Source: Drosophila pseudoobscura
Lineage: Eukaryota; Arthropoda; Insecta; Diptera; Drosophilidae
DNA length: 64,000 bases
Assembly: GCF_009870125.1 (NCBI RefSeq)
Contig: NC_046680.1
Span: 11,904,001-11,968,000 of the forward strand
Direction of reading: 5' to 3'
Positions within the stretch are counted from its first letter, which is position 1, and every line of letters starts with the position of its first letter. The notes beneath the pieces were generated by a model, which saw only the letters and a list, made by a program, of their open reading frames with translations, ran no database searches and was not told the origin of the DNA. The position numbers and the translations under genes are program-made. This document shows positions 35,619 through 51,988 of this stretch, piece by piece.

Positions 35619-38600
35619 TTAATGAGGTTTGCTCTTGTACTTTCGATGCGAAGTGCCGCCATTTTTGTCGGCACTGCTGCCAAGGTTGCTTTGACTGCTG
35701 ACCGAAGCGGTCGCCGGATGTGGTACACCAGCCTTTGGGTTATAGGGTATCCTGAACAGATTGATGCGCAGATGCTGGCAGATCTCTAGGCACACCTGCG
35801 AGCAGTAGCGCAGCAGGTCCTGTGTCCCCCAGATGAGCATGAACCAGAGCAGCCAGATCTCCGGCACAATGCAGTTAAAGTATTGATTGAGGAACAGCAG
35901 CGAGGGACCGAGTAGCGACCAGTCCAGATATTCCATCTCCGACTTTGTCATGTGTGCAATCTGCAAGAGAACATCAACCATGAAAGGAAATCCAATCTAT
36001 TAAGTTTCCGCCACTTACCACCAGCTTGTTGGTTATTTTGGCTGCCACCATTCCAAAGGCCATTATGTACACAGATGCATGCTCGGTGAATAGGTTCTCC
36101 GGCGATTTCTGGGCAATAATCAGAGCTGGTAGCACCACCAGCGTAAGCGGTATGCTGGGGGAGAGTACACTGGTGCCCTAAAGCGTGGTACAAATTGGTT
36201 TCAATTAGTTTTCGATCATCGATTTGCTGCAATCTTGCAACTTGCGACGTTTGCCACACACGAGTCTCTTCATCACAGGACAGGTACAGTTGTGTACACA
36301 ATTATTACGATTTGTGTGTAAAACGGCACATTTTGCAAATATCACAACAATTTTCAGTGCAAGGAAAGAGAACAAAAATTCTTTTGGCTTTTTTTGGAGT
36401 TTAGCATTTTCCCCTCCGCAGAAATAAAGGAATTACGATCATACAGCGGGAGGGGAAATTGCTCCTGTGGTGTTTTGATTGTTTAATACTTGTTTTATTT
36501 ACATGGTCTAGCGCTAGTTGGCGGTTGTGTGGGTGGGTGGGTTGGTGGGCGGGATTTGTGGGTGTGTTTCAGAAGCGTGCGTTAGTATAGAAACCATTTT
36601 ATACCAACGAAAGCAATAACGTTACATTCCAGGCCAAACCGACACCAGAAAGAGGCATAAAAACTACTTAAACTAAGTAAATCACAGACAAATAGTGGGC
36701 AACAAGTATCCGTTCAGATAAGATATGCCCAGACACATATTGCAAACTATTATCGTACTAGATTGATAGCAAACACAAGACACACACAAGATACTTAGAC
36801 TAATTAAATATACTCAGATCTCCACTGTTCTACTGTGGTTCTACGGATACCGATCTGCAGTGCGTTCAACAACTACAAGCCGGGAACTTTGGCTGTCTTT
36901 CCCTTTCTGTAGTTGCGGAACACACCGGTCCAGTACTAGTGTTGACAGGCATGGCCATGGGCACGTGTCTCGGTGTCAATTTACTAGAGTAAAAAGCGTA
37001 AACATAAAATTCTTACAGCAACCGTTGATCCATTCTTGCCACAGCCCAGGGTCAAAATGCATTTTGCGCAGCGCACGGTCAAGAGCAAATCTATCCCACA
37101 GGCCAGATACAGTGGCAGAATACGCATTTCACAGTCGAAGCCCGGTAGCTGCCAATTTCAAAATGTATGGGATATATTTGTTTTTTTTTGTTTTTTGTTT
37201 TGCGTAATGATGATTGATTACGTGAGGAAGAGAAAAAGTGGCGCGCATTAGGTTTTGACTTTAAATTATGATAAAATAAACACCATTTTCCAGAAGTCTT
37301 TTGAGAATACAAATTGAATAAAAAAAAACTATATAAAAAATATCAAATAAAAAAAAATTTTAAGCTTTCTCCTAAGCTTTAGATCTCTATAAATACTGTA
37401 CATCGAAATGAGCAATAAGTATACATTCATATTTCCTTGATCGGTGCAAAACATAGTGATAATCCTACAATACCTCAAAACTAAGAAATAACAGAAATAA
37501 AAAATACTAAAATTATGCATTTTGGAAACTATTTGTACCCAAGCCAACAGCATGCTAAATATGGCATCGCATCCAATGATAAAACCATGACATGTTAATC
37601 GATATGAGGAGAAAGAATAATGTTAGCTGTCGATCGGGGTAGCCCTCCACCGATCGGCCTGTAGTCCAAGCCCAAGTCAAAGGAAAATGCTGAATGGAAG
37701 GGTAAGGTTAGTAGAATTTAAACCAAACACAGGCCAATGTAGGAATTCGATTTAGATAGATGTCATTTTTGTTTTGTTATGGCTGTGAGAACTTTCCAGT
37801 TTAGTAGTAGTAGTATTTTTTTTCGGAGATAGTTTTAGGGATAGTTTAATTGTTCGTCTCCCTTTGTATGGAGAGGGAGAGGGTGCAATGCTTACAGCAA
37901 CTGAGGAGCCGTTTTTGCCAATGCCGCCTTGAGTAAACATTTTTAGGAAATTGATTATATTCAAGGTATAACCGAATGTAATAAATACTAATATTGTGTA
38001 ATTCCATGAAACGCCCACGATTGGTATCTAGTAAAGATGAAAGATTGCAAGAAAACATAATAAAGTTTAGAGGATTCGTCAACTGCATTCAAAGGATGAG
38101 TATAAAATTTGGAAAAAAATGTTGGTTAGGGGAAAAAAACGTTATCGCAGAGTGCTCACAGCCGCCAGTTGCACGTGACTGTGACTGTGACTGTGACTGG
38201 GACTGTGAATACCCTCCACCTGGCTTACAAACTACGCTTAAGGAGGATAAATATAGAAAATATAATTATATAGTTTAGATTGTAGATTTAGACCGGTGTT
38301 GTTGTTAAGGGTAGGAGTATATCCAAAACCAAGACAGAATATAGACGTAAAAGTATATAGAAGGACTATAAAGACAATATATGTATCAGAGCTGGACAGA
38401 TGGACAGGGCAAACACATGTACATTAATTTTGTTTAAACAAACAAGGAAACAATAATAGTTCCGAGAGTTCAAGTGGTTGTAGTTTTGTGGTATTCAAGG
38501 CATGCTCACGTATAGATTTTCGAATATATATCACAATTTGGTATCATTAATTTGAAGCGCAAGGCAGGATTTGCAGCCGCATCGTCGATAAACCAAAGTA

Positions 38601-41600
38601 CACAATAACAAAAAAAATAACAACAGCACAAAATTGGGTTGGGTAGGGTGGGGTAGGGTAGGCAAGCAATTTAAGGAAACAGAGATCGGGGTTTGGTTGG
38701 GGGGATTCAGAAAGGACCTCACGCCACGCACCTTCTTCCAGACTGGGCTGGGCCGCCTGCCAGCAGCTATATTGTATATATATATATATAGTATATAGAA
38801 AAAGGGCAACGGAACCCTTCGAGAGTGGGTTGGGTTCACAATCAGATCGAATAAATTCAGAGAAGCCAAAATAGTTTTTGTTGTGTTTGAATATGTGTGT
38901 GCAGTAGTGTTGGGCAACGTCGTTCTTTAAGGTCAAAATGAAATGAAATTTTAATTTGTATTGTACGAGAAAGGAACATAAAAGAACGATCACTAGTTAC
39001 TTTTTTTTTTTTAGTTTTTTACCCAACACTAATGCGTATGTGCTTTTAGTATTAGTAGTAATAGTGTTCGTTTGTGTGTGTGTGTGTGTGTGTCAAGACT
39101 TACAGCAACTGTGGAGCCATTCTTGCCAACACCACCGGCTTTAATGACGGAAAATACATAAGTTAGGGAGAGCAGACCGCACACAATGGTCGTTATGGCC
39201 GGACCATACCAAAGCTGAATGTCGCCAATGCCGATCTGCATATGCATTTAGGTATGGTTATACATGTGTTATACGTGTGTGTTTGTGTATGTTGTTGTTT
39301 TGTTGGCGAATTGGAGTTTGGTTTTAGAGAGCGCGGAGGGCAGAGCACACGCATTATGTACATAGAAGTAAAAGTGGTTAGACGATTACAAATACTGGAT
39401 ATGGTTTGGTTGCTTATGTAACTGGGCGCCTAATAGCTCGAGATATAGTCATACATATGTATATACAATACGTATTGATGTGGAGAGAGTTGTGTTTGGT
39501 CCTGGCTCCAATCCCCAGACTTTATCTTCATGCCAGGCAAATGGTAAATGAAAAATAATAAATTAACAGATGCTAAACTTTCAATCAAATCAAAGCGCCA
39601 GCATCAACAACACAAAATCTGAACCATAACGCTCACAACTCGACTAGAACAGAACTTAATGCGGCATTAGTGGCAACGGAGCAGCAGCTTAAGCTCCGCT
39701 GCAGCGACAGCAACTTGAACTATAAACTCTATGCTAAATGGATAGAATATACATAGTCTTAACGATCTAAATATAAAAAGGAAACAAAAAAAGAAACTAA
39801 AAAGAAACGCAAAGAACTTCCGGAATGGAGAATGCTTTAAAACGCAATTGGAGTATCATTAAACGGGCTTTAAGCCCGTCCACGGCCTGTGCGTTCCCAC
39901 GCCTACCTTGGTCAGCCAGAACTCAGGACCCAGTATCGCCGACACCAGATGAATGGCTATAATCGAGAACTGTGCCTCCGTCACGTCGATGCGTCCGAAG
40001 CGCATCGTTCCAGACACATATGTCTGCCAGTGGGCGCAGTAGAACAAGGCAATGGCACAGAAGCACTGAAAGAAAGCGAACAACGAGAATGTATCCTTTT
40101 TGGTTCTGGATCTACTCTACTCACCTGAAAGAAGAGCCAATTGGGGTAGTGCCCCAGTTGGCAGGAGATACAGGCCGAGAGCGCCACGAACACAGTCGAT
40201 ATCGAGTCACAGCCATGATCAAACAGCTCTCCCAGCGGCGATGATGTGTTCGTGCGACGCGCCTGTTTGCCGTCAATCGAGTCCAGGCTCTGGTAGACAA
40301 ACAGTCCCAGGGCGCACAGCGCACAGGTCCAACGTGGTGGGGCTTCAACGCCATTTGGACTGTAGCTGTAACGGGAGATACAATTAATAGAATATTAGTT
40401 ATGGACGAGTGATCTCTGGTCAGCTTCTAGAGTGCCCATAGAAGCGGGAGTACAACTAAAATAAGGTTTACCCAGGCCCCTCACCGACCGACCCGACCGG
40501 CCCGACCTATCCCCTGGTCGGTAAATTAAACACTGACGTCAGTCAGCATAAAGTCGCCTGATGGTCAAAGGTCTGTTCTCGAGCTAAACTTTATAATTAT
40601 CAATCAGGTTGGAAATAGAATAAAATCACTTTTTCGCTGTTGCGGCTGTTGATGAGCGATAAGCAATCTCCCTACCCCTCCCCCCGGTCCACGGTATGTC
40701 CATCCAATCAGCTGATTTTGTGGTTCCGGCTCGACATTTTCGGTAGACAGCTTACTCATCAACGAGAGAGTGGGAAATTCTATTTTAAAGAGAGTCCCAC
40801 TGACCCCAAGCTGGCTGAGAAGCATCACGGCTTGCTCCACTGATGTGTTAAAACAAATACAAATAGTACCAGCGAAACTAGAATATAAAATACATACATA
40901 CAAAGAAGTGCAAATAGAACCGGCCTGTTCGCTGTCTGTTCGAGAGCTTTTGTGAATGAACATCCAGATATGTATATACATACTCGTTCGTTATATATAT
41001 ATGTATATATCTTTTCGGGTTAAAAATAACAGAGGCAAACACGTGAGGCGCAGCCATTAACGTGATTCATATGCAGTCTTTGGGGCTGGGAAAAGGTAGG
41101 TGGGCATTGTGTGTCTAATCAAAGTGGGTTACAGTTTATATAAAGTGCATTCAAACAGCACTTTTAAATCGCTAAAAATCTCCCATAAATCACCACTTAA
41201 AAGTGACTTTTGCCACTCAGTCTGTTAAATATAATATGGCCCTTTAATTAGCAATCAAATGTTATATTTTGCAGCCAATTAGGTTTGCTTTTTGTTCATC
41301 AAAGCATCGCAATACAAGGAAAGTATTAGCTTGGAGGTCAAGTTCCCAAGGGAATTGATTTTTTCTGTGAAAGTAGATGTACAGTTAGAAAATTCTCATA
41401 TTTTGGCAACCAAAAATCAGCCAGAATCGTCCCATACTTCCCTAGAAATTAGTATGTGTATGTGTTGTACCTTCCCACCTATAAAAATCAATTAGAAATG
41501 CAAATGTTCATTCTAATTCAATCAGAGACGCAAAAAGAATTCCAATTGAATATGGGAAACAATTGGGGAAAATGGAAATGCTCTGCCCTCTGGGGTTAAC

Positions 41601-42808
41601 TCAACCGAACTTTGGCCTCCCGCGGGTGGTTCCCGCTTCCCACTGGCAATTTATTTCGTGTTCCTCTGCTCAGGTGCTTTCAGTGCCTTCGTTCCTTTTG
41701 GTTCCTCTGTCGTTTGTGCGATCCGGCGATTAGTGTGCCTTTGTTTATTTGCTTATCGTTTGATGTCGCCTTTTTCTGTGACGGCCTCAGCCTCAGCCCC
41801 AAAGAAATGCGCCGACCCGACGACAAGTTGAGAAATTATTGTTGAGATTACTTTACTTATATATTTTGCTATATTTCGCGCAATTTGTACATGCATATAT
41901 GTGTAATGGGGCGAAATGGCGAGACGCCTTTGCTATCTTATCTGTGGCATAGTTTATGCCCGACTACGTGTGTGTGGGGGGCTCTCCCTCTCTCTCCCTC
42001 TCTCTCTCTCTCTATCCGTCGCCACTTATAATGGTTATGGTACTCGTAGTTATGACACGAAATGATATGGTATCGCTTGGGACATTATGAAATGAGGAAT
42101 GCATAAAGCTTGTAACCAATCTTGTGGTACACCAACTAATAATTTGATCGCAACTGTAGATCCTAGATGACAGGGCTGTCAAGTTTCCGAGAAAGATTGA
42201 TGGCAGCAGCTGATGACCAGGCCCAAAGGATTAGAATAAGTGCAAGAATGCTAGTGCCAATGGAAAATTACTTAGGTGGGGAAGTGTGCCAAGAAAAAAT
42301 CATTTGGTCTCTCTCTAAACGAAATTGAAATGAAAAGACGGCAGCAAGAATACACACACACACACACACGCACACACAAACAACATTCAAGAGCCAAGGC
42401 AAATGCAAGAACATGAAAAACTTGCAATTTTTGAGGGTCAACATGTCAGTGTTAGTGTGTGTATGTCTGTGTGTTGCAAAACGTGCACTCTCAACAAAAC
42501 ATACACATACATATGCACGTACATACATTTGTATGCATTTCATGCACGTACACCGGTAAAAACTGTTTGAATCTCGTAACGACTTACCAAATTAATATCA
42601 ATGTTGTCACAATATTGAGGATGAGACCGACAATTGTAATTAGATTCGGTGCCAGCCAAAGTGGTGTTTGGCTAACCAGCCAGTTCCACCATGGCTGCAG
42701 CAAAGGATCCAGAAGGCTTGCGCTGAAACATGAGTATTTGTGTTCGCTGAGCTTTCGCAGCTGCTGGGCGCTGAGAATGTGACTTTCCTTGTAGACAAGC
42801 AGCGGCAT
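35619..42808 (-). CDS. bbc: bb in a boxcar, CDP-choline/ethanolamine phosphotransferase with alternative exons
   Basis: Transfers phosphocholine or phosphoethanolamine from the CDP-alcohol to diacylglycerol, the last step of the Kennedy pathway, in ER/Golgi membranes. Exons: 42808-42588, 40365-40125, 40065-39907, one of three alternatives (39235-39104, 38027-37896 or 37148-37017), 36177-36019 and 35960-35619. Each path gives 417 residues. The catalytic CDP-alcohol signature DG-x2-AR-x8-G-x3-D-x3-D is intact at about 105-127. Multiple hydrophobic helices follow, with the conserved [15 protein letters not shown] junction and [17 protein letters not shown] typical of CEPT1-like enzymes. The tail is Ser-rich and basic. 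It lies next to cid as in other Drosophila. Confidence 0.94.
37017..37148 (-). other. bbc: bbc alternative exon C (132 nt)
   Basis: Encodes 44 residues starting [12 protein letters not shown] and ending [13 protein letters not shown] acceptor and GTAAGA donor. The hydrophobic part is unlike that of the other two versions, while the last eight residues (GKNGSTVA) are shared. It sits closest to the common exon at 36177. Confidence 0.85.
37896..38027 (-). other. bbc: bbc alternative exon B (132 nt)
   Basis: Encodes 44 residues starting [12 protein letters not shown] and ending [14 protein letters not shown] acceptor and GTAAGC donor. Same length, same phase (0-0) and same C-terminal motif as the other two versions. 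Confidence 0.88.
38168..38208. repeat. GACTGT tandem repeat
   Basis: Five to six copies of TGTGAC/GACTGT in the intron between bbc alternative exons A and B. Confidence 0.8.
39075..39093. repeat. (GT)n microsatellite next to a bbc splice donor
   Basis: About nine GT units on the plus strand, hence CA repeat in the bbc transcript just downstream of the exon A donor. Confidence 0.9.
39104..39235 (-). other. bbc: bbc alternative exon A (132 nt), the canonical-looking version
   Basis: Encodes 44 residues starting [12 protein letters not shown] and ending [11 protein letters not shown], the version closest to vertebrate CEPT1 at this point. CAG acceptor and GTAAGT donor. A CA repeat on the coding strand starts about 10 nt after the donor. 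Confidence 0.9.
41985..42012. repeat. (CT)n microsatellite
   Basis: CT-rich run interrupted by CCC, in bbc intron 1. Confidence 0.8.
42351..42378. repeat. (AC)n microsatellite
   Basis: AC dinucleotide run in bbc intron 1, about 210 bp downstream (in transcript sense) of the exon 1 donor. Confidence 0.85.
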
Positions 42809-43195
42809 TTTTACTTTCTATTGAGTGCGGCGGGTGGTGGAGTGTGTGGCTGAGCGTAAGGGTGGGATGATAACACTTCAGATTTCGTGAAACTTTCCGC
42901 AGGCGCTTTTCACTTTCCGCGCATTTGTATACGTGTATATGTCGTATGACTCGAAGCTAACTGTGGGCCTAGGGGTTTTCTTTTCAGCGCCTATTTTTTC
43001 ACGTGTGTCAAACACAGCACAGAAACTTCTTATCACTTGAGCCCACCGAGACTCGTTTTGTGGCTATTTAGAAATACGTGCTCCTTGCGTGCACATACAC
43101 GTATTATGTGCGTATTATGCACATTCACAATGTATTTAAATTAATTTAATTGGACGAGCACCCGCTACCCCACTTCCAGTGTCAACGCGGAATTT

Positions 43196-43268
43196 TGAAA
43201 TACGGTCCTCAGAAATATAACAAAATATACCGTCTCGTTTTCAAAATATACCGTAAATATACCGATGA
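43196..43268 (-). promoter_or_regulatory. motif 6 cluster upstream of bbc
   Basis: Three copies of AAATATACCG, plus a partial one, within 70 bp. On the minus strand they read as Ohler motif 6 (KTYRGTATWTTT). They lie about 400 bp upstream of the bbc start codon, so they are plausible bbc core-promoter elements. The same cluster layout occurs near 26.9 and 50.7 kb. Confidence 0.55.
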
Positions 43269-43690
43269 AAAACAAACTTAACCCACTTAAGCCCCCACTA
43301 TTTAAGTATTTCAACTGCTTGAGGTAAATGGCGGAAAATATTAACGATTGTTAATTCTTCTTGTGGATCCATGCCATCTTTCCTCTGAACTTAAAAAGCA
43401 CAGCGCTAACTTTCACCTGAACTGCGCTAAAATTATTCTCTTTTTATTATTTTCGGTGGAAAATTGAGATACCCCTTTGGCTTGTAATAGGTTAAACAAA
43501 GGTTTTAGCGAAATTGGTCAAACAAAAAAAGGTTTTTAGCGAAATAGGTCAAGACTAAAAAACGAAAGAGGATAGTCATATTGCTCAATTTAGAGATTCC
43601 GTTGAATAATTCGGACTAACAAAATCATTAGTTCTGCCCACATAATTTTAGCCCAGTTAATAAAGACATTTTCTCAGGTCGACATGTTCT
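43205..43690. repeat. dispersed repeat copy B
   Basis: Shares blocks, in the same order, with the repeat at 26.9-27.4 kb: the ATATACCG cluster, two GGTTTT(T)AGCGAAATxGGTC segments, TTCCGTTGAATAATTC and GCCCACATAATTTTA. It also shares CCCACTTAAG and TATTTTCGGTG-to-ATACCCCTTTGG with 51.34-51.50 kb. No coding capacity. Confidence 0.6.
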
Positions 43691-43876
43691 TTATCTATTC
43701 ATGAGTTTAATTAGATTCCTGTATATATATATATATGTATATCGATCCCTTTGCATATTCTCGGCCTCTATAGAAAACCATGAAACTGCAAGTATGGACT
43801 AGACTAGACAGAGACTCTCGCCACCACGTTGTACTGGTCAAATATCGTTATCGAGCCGACTGCAAAAATTCAAGAA

Positions 43877-43977
43877 TGACAACTCTACAAGTGCAGATTT
43901 TGCTGCTGGCAGTGCCGCTATGGACGTCGGTGTTGAGCGGCAAATTTGAATTTAAATTTATAGTTTTTATTATATAA
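43877..43977 (+). other. small ORF with signal-peptide-like start, unrecognised
   Basis: From the internal ATG the frame reads MTTLQVQILLLAVPLWTSVL, a convincing secretory signal, and then ends at 43975-43977 after 33 residues. The frame opens upstream at 43780. It might be the first exon or a fossil of a secreted-protein gene, or chance. No splice donor is evident. Confidence 0.25.
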
Positions 43978-45779
43978 ATCAGTTACCGCTTAGACTAATT
44001 CCTCAACTTAACATATTCGGTTTTTAATTATATCTAAACCTTGTTGTTTGCGGCTGTTCTGGTTCTCTGAGCCGAGAAATGTTTGCAAAATTCCGGCCAA
44101 ATATGCTCAAAAAGTACAAAAAACCATTCAATTGTTTCCTCTGCTTATATAAACTATGGCCTATCATCAAAAACAATTACTGATGTGTTATTTCTTCCAT
44201 GAGGCATTAGTTTTTTGGATATTAGGAAAATGTATACGTGTAGGTAAAAAATAGGCTTAAAGTGTTCTGTTTTCGTTTGTTTTAAATTACTTATATTGGC
44301 AACTCTCATTACATTTCATTTCATTTGTTTATGCATATATAGTTATGTAGTCAAATAATGCTCAAGTAAGAATATCCATTCTGTATCGTCGGCAAATTAT
44401 GACAAATAAGCATACACAGGACTCAACCCATTCCATTCCATTTTATAAATACAATAGTTTTATGTAATAATTTATAGCACAATGTAATATAGCAAGCAGT
44501 TTCAAACTTTTTACACATGTCACACATTTTTCGCTTCCATTTTCACAATTGGTTTAAACATATAATCGAGAAAACACAGGCAGCATGTAGCAGGCAGCAG
44601 ACTGACTTCCAAAAGCAAAAAATTATCGAAAATTTCGCAATTTGGAAATGGGGGATACAAAATTGCACACAATTCAGAGTGTTAATGTCAGTTTTAAGAG
44701 CCGCGAGAAGTGCATGTGTGCTGCCGGTGGCTTACATAATATATAATATCGTTCGATTTGCATTATGAATGTATATACGATCGTGTGTGTGTGTGTATCG
44801 TATGTATATAGTAACCAGCGATGCAAAAATTAATTTAATTTACTTGGTAATCATTTACGATAATATAATATAAATGTTGTTTTAGTTGTCTTCAGTTTTG
44901 TTGAGACATTTAGGCAAAAGTTTGTTTCTTTTCATAGTGAATTGTTTTTGTTTTGTTTTCTATAAATTTGTTAAGCAATAGTTTGGGTTTGTTGGTAATT
45001 TGTTATATCATAATTAATTAAAGTGTTTGCTCTCTTCTACCTCCTTCTCCTCCTCCTCCCTCAGGAGCTGCACACTCGCTTCGAAGCACAGGACACAAAT
45101 ATTCCTCTCTATCGATCTTATGTTATATGTATATAGTATAATATTTATATCAAAAATCGGTTCGTTTACAATAATAATAGTGCCATCGTCATCATCATGT
45201 TCGTGTTGTTATTGTATGCATGAATGTGTCTCTTCTGCAAATATATATTCGTATGTGCATATCGTTGCGGTCCAAGTGTTGGCACTCCACTCTCTCCTTA
45301 TGTGTGTGAAACTCTTTACTTATTAGGTTTTGGGTCTGGTCTGGGACTATGAACTAACGTCTTAGGCTCGCTCTCTCACCTTGGACGCACCTCTATATAC
45401 ACATACACATATATATATGTATATATATTTCGTTTTAGATGTAGTAAATGGATGCTTAGGGGCTTTAATTATACATACTACTATTGTGTGAGTTGTGTGT
45501 TTTTCTTTTTCTCATTTTCTGCTATGTTTGTAGTATCAAAAAACGTCAAAATGTAAAAAATGCATTCGGCTTATACATATGTATGTATGCTTAGAGTTTC
45601 GTATACTCGTATGTATATACGCGATCTACGAGTTCGATCCAACCATCCATCCATCCCCTTGCTTGTATATAAATATTTAAAAATTTGTGTTTAGTAATCT
45701 GTTGTGGTTGTTGTTGTTTTTGCTTCTTCTGTGTTTCTGTCGGGAGTAGGGTGCGTGTGTCCTTTAGATATTTATCTTA
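43978..45779 (-). other. AT-rich non-coding, likely drk 3' UTR and intergenic
   Basis: No gene on either strand. The part next to 45780 is probably drk 3' UTR. Short TA-rich runs occur near 45410-45430. Confidence 0.4.
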
Positions 45780-49781
<4,002 letters not shown>

Positions 49782-50681
49782 GTTTTTTATTGTTGTTGCT
49801 CCGTGCGTAATGAATAGCGCGTAGTTTTGTGTTTGTCGCCTTTTAGTTAGTCACTTGCTCTGTTTTTTTGTGTTGTTTTATCAGCCTTGAATGCACCACA
49901 CTCACACACGCGCACAGCATACATACATATGTATGAGACGGTTTCTTTCGTATTTTCCAGCTCTGTTGAGATTAAAATAGTGCTCTTATTACTTTGATTT
50001 CCATTTTATTATATAAACAATAACTCATATATTTGATTGCGCGTTGTGTGTAGTTCCCCTCTCTTCTCCTTTCTTTAATATTCTTGGGCGAGAAAAGCGA
50101 TTAAAAATACACCGACAACCGACAAGGCAGGCAGAGCGAGAATTGACAGGCGGCAGCGGCAGTGGCAGCGGCGGACCGACACCGACAGAGAGGGGAGTGT
50201 GTGCGTGCGTGAGCGAGCAAGCGCAGCGTTGCCAGCAGCATTTATTTAGCTAACTTAACCGATGTCATCGGAAATTCACGGAAAAGCAGGTAGGACAAAA
50301 GCAATTAAGCATTGGCTTTCCATGCAGCAGAATCAGGGTAAACCTTGGCGTTTCAAACCGATTGAATGTATGTGGTTTTAACAGGAATTTAATTTTACAA
50401 AGTAGGGCGTATGTTCTTGCTGCTGGCAATGCTCTTGCCGTGACGTTGTTGTTTGTTTTAGTTTTTTTAACCCCAATAAACACACGCACACACTTGTATT
50501 TATTCGGCGAATTTCGTGGGGTGTCTACTGCATTTATTAATGCATATTCCAGGATCTGTCGCAGCTGTCGAAAGACGTATTCTCTTTCTCCACACTTGAC
50601 ACACACTTGATATAGTTTAATGCTTATTTTTGCTTACTTTTATTATTCACTTTTATTTTCATACGTGCAATGGTAAACAGA

Positions 50682-50745
50682 CACTCAGAAATATACCGAA
50701 ACTACGTCACAAATTTCAAAATATGCCGAAAATATACTGACGAAT
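50682..50745 (-). promoter_or_regulatory. motif 6 cluster upstream of drk
   Basis: AAATATACCGAAAC, AAATATGCCG and AAATATACTGACG within 65 bp, about 900 bp upstream of the drk start codon. They match motif 6 on the minus strand and so could mark the drk start site. Layout parallels the clusters at 26.9 and 43.2 kb. Confidence 0.5.
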
Positions 50746-51199
50746 TATTTGTATTCAAGCTGCATCAAATTTCTTTCGGTTGAATATTTTTAACCGATAA
50801 TCTAATCAATTTTATATAAAAGTGGATAATTTTAAGTACCATCATTATTGGCATTGTTTATAAAATAAGGTTTCAATAAAAAAATGTCAACCATTTCTAC
50901 TTTAAGTTGCTACATATTAAATTCATTTTTATAAAGGGGGAAATGTGTAATTTTCAAACATGTTGGCCTGGTTTTTTCCATATAAGCCCCATGGAAGCGC
51001 CAGTGTGAAAACCCCCCGTTATGCATATTTTTACATTCCTTTTTTTATATTTTGGAAAACATTGAGATTTTGATGGCAAGTGATCAAGATTTCGATGATT
51101 TTCCGCATTAATAATCGATGTGGCTCTAAATTGCATTTCTACACGACTTCTACATTGGGGCATTGGCCAAGAGGGTGAGTGCATAACCTTAATATACTG

Positions 51200-51255
51200 C
51201 AAAATACTATCACTAACCATACTGTATGGTTAGTGATACTATGGAAAGTATTTTG
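51200..51255. repeat. long near-perfect palindrome
   Basis: The inner arms ATCACTAACCATAC and GTATGGTTAGTGAT are separated by one base. The outer arms CAAAATACT and AGTATTTTG are also complementary, offset on the right by nine bases. The whole could extrude as a cruciform or be a foldback element. Confidence 0.75.
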
Positions 51256-51334
51256 AAAATTTGGCAAGGTGTGTGAGCCAGACATTGTGGCAAGAAAATT
51301 AGTGTACTAAGTGACTTGGCGATAAAATATACGG

Positions 51335-51500
51335 TCTGAACCTCAGAAATATACCACATATACCCACTTAAGACCCCTCTATTTAAACAGTCATTGTAGA
51401 AACCTCCTATCCCTTCTTTTAGCTCACAAAAAAAAAACCCACGTTTTTTACTATTTTCGGTGCAATATTAAAATACCCCTTTGGCATACAATGAACTAAT
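51335..51500. repeat. dispersed repeat copy C (partial)
   Basis: CCTCAGAAATATACC, then CCCACTTAAG, then a TATTTTCGGTG block and ATACCCCTTTGGC, in the same order as copy B at 43.2-43.5 kb but with an internal gap in the ATATACCG cluster. Confidence 0.55.
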
Positions 51501-51988
51501 CGTTCTGTGATTTGATATTACTAGCTAGCTAGGACTTCATAGCTGAACATGAATTTGATCCGATTGAAAGATTATTTTTCTAAAATATTAGCCAACATTA
51601 GCTAATTATTCCTATTGGATTTGCTTCGAATTTTGACGAGTTTTCCAAGTGAAAATTTTTAAAATTATACCGCTAAAAATTATTATTTGAAAAAAGCACT
51701 ACCTTTAAAAAACTGCATACAAAATACCAGATTACAAACATGTTTGAATGAGCTAAACATAGAAAAACATTAAAACATTGTTAAAGAAATAAAGAAAAGA
51801 GTTAAATATTATTATTATAAGTACTATTTCCCGCGGTCTAACTCGAGTTGTTATCCAGTTTAAATAAAGGTGGCTTAGGTGGGCTAAGTTCGATTTTTCA
51901 TCGGTATGGCACACTGAAAAGGCGCCATTCTTAAGTAGCGTCCCTACATTTTTTTTAAACTCCTAAATAATTACTGCTCGACGGCATA

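Larger units (their letters stand above)
49782..51988. other. intergenic between drk and mars
   Basis: Holds the drk 5' region (leftward) and the mars 5' region (rightward). Besides the motif 6 cluster at 50.7 kb, the palindrome at 51.2 kb and the partial repeat at 51.34 kb, it is AT-rich without recognised genes. Confidence 0.5.
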
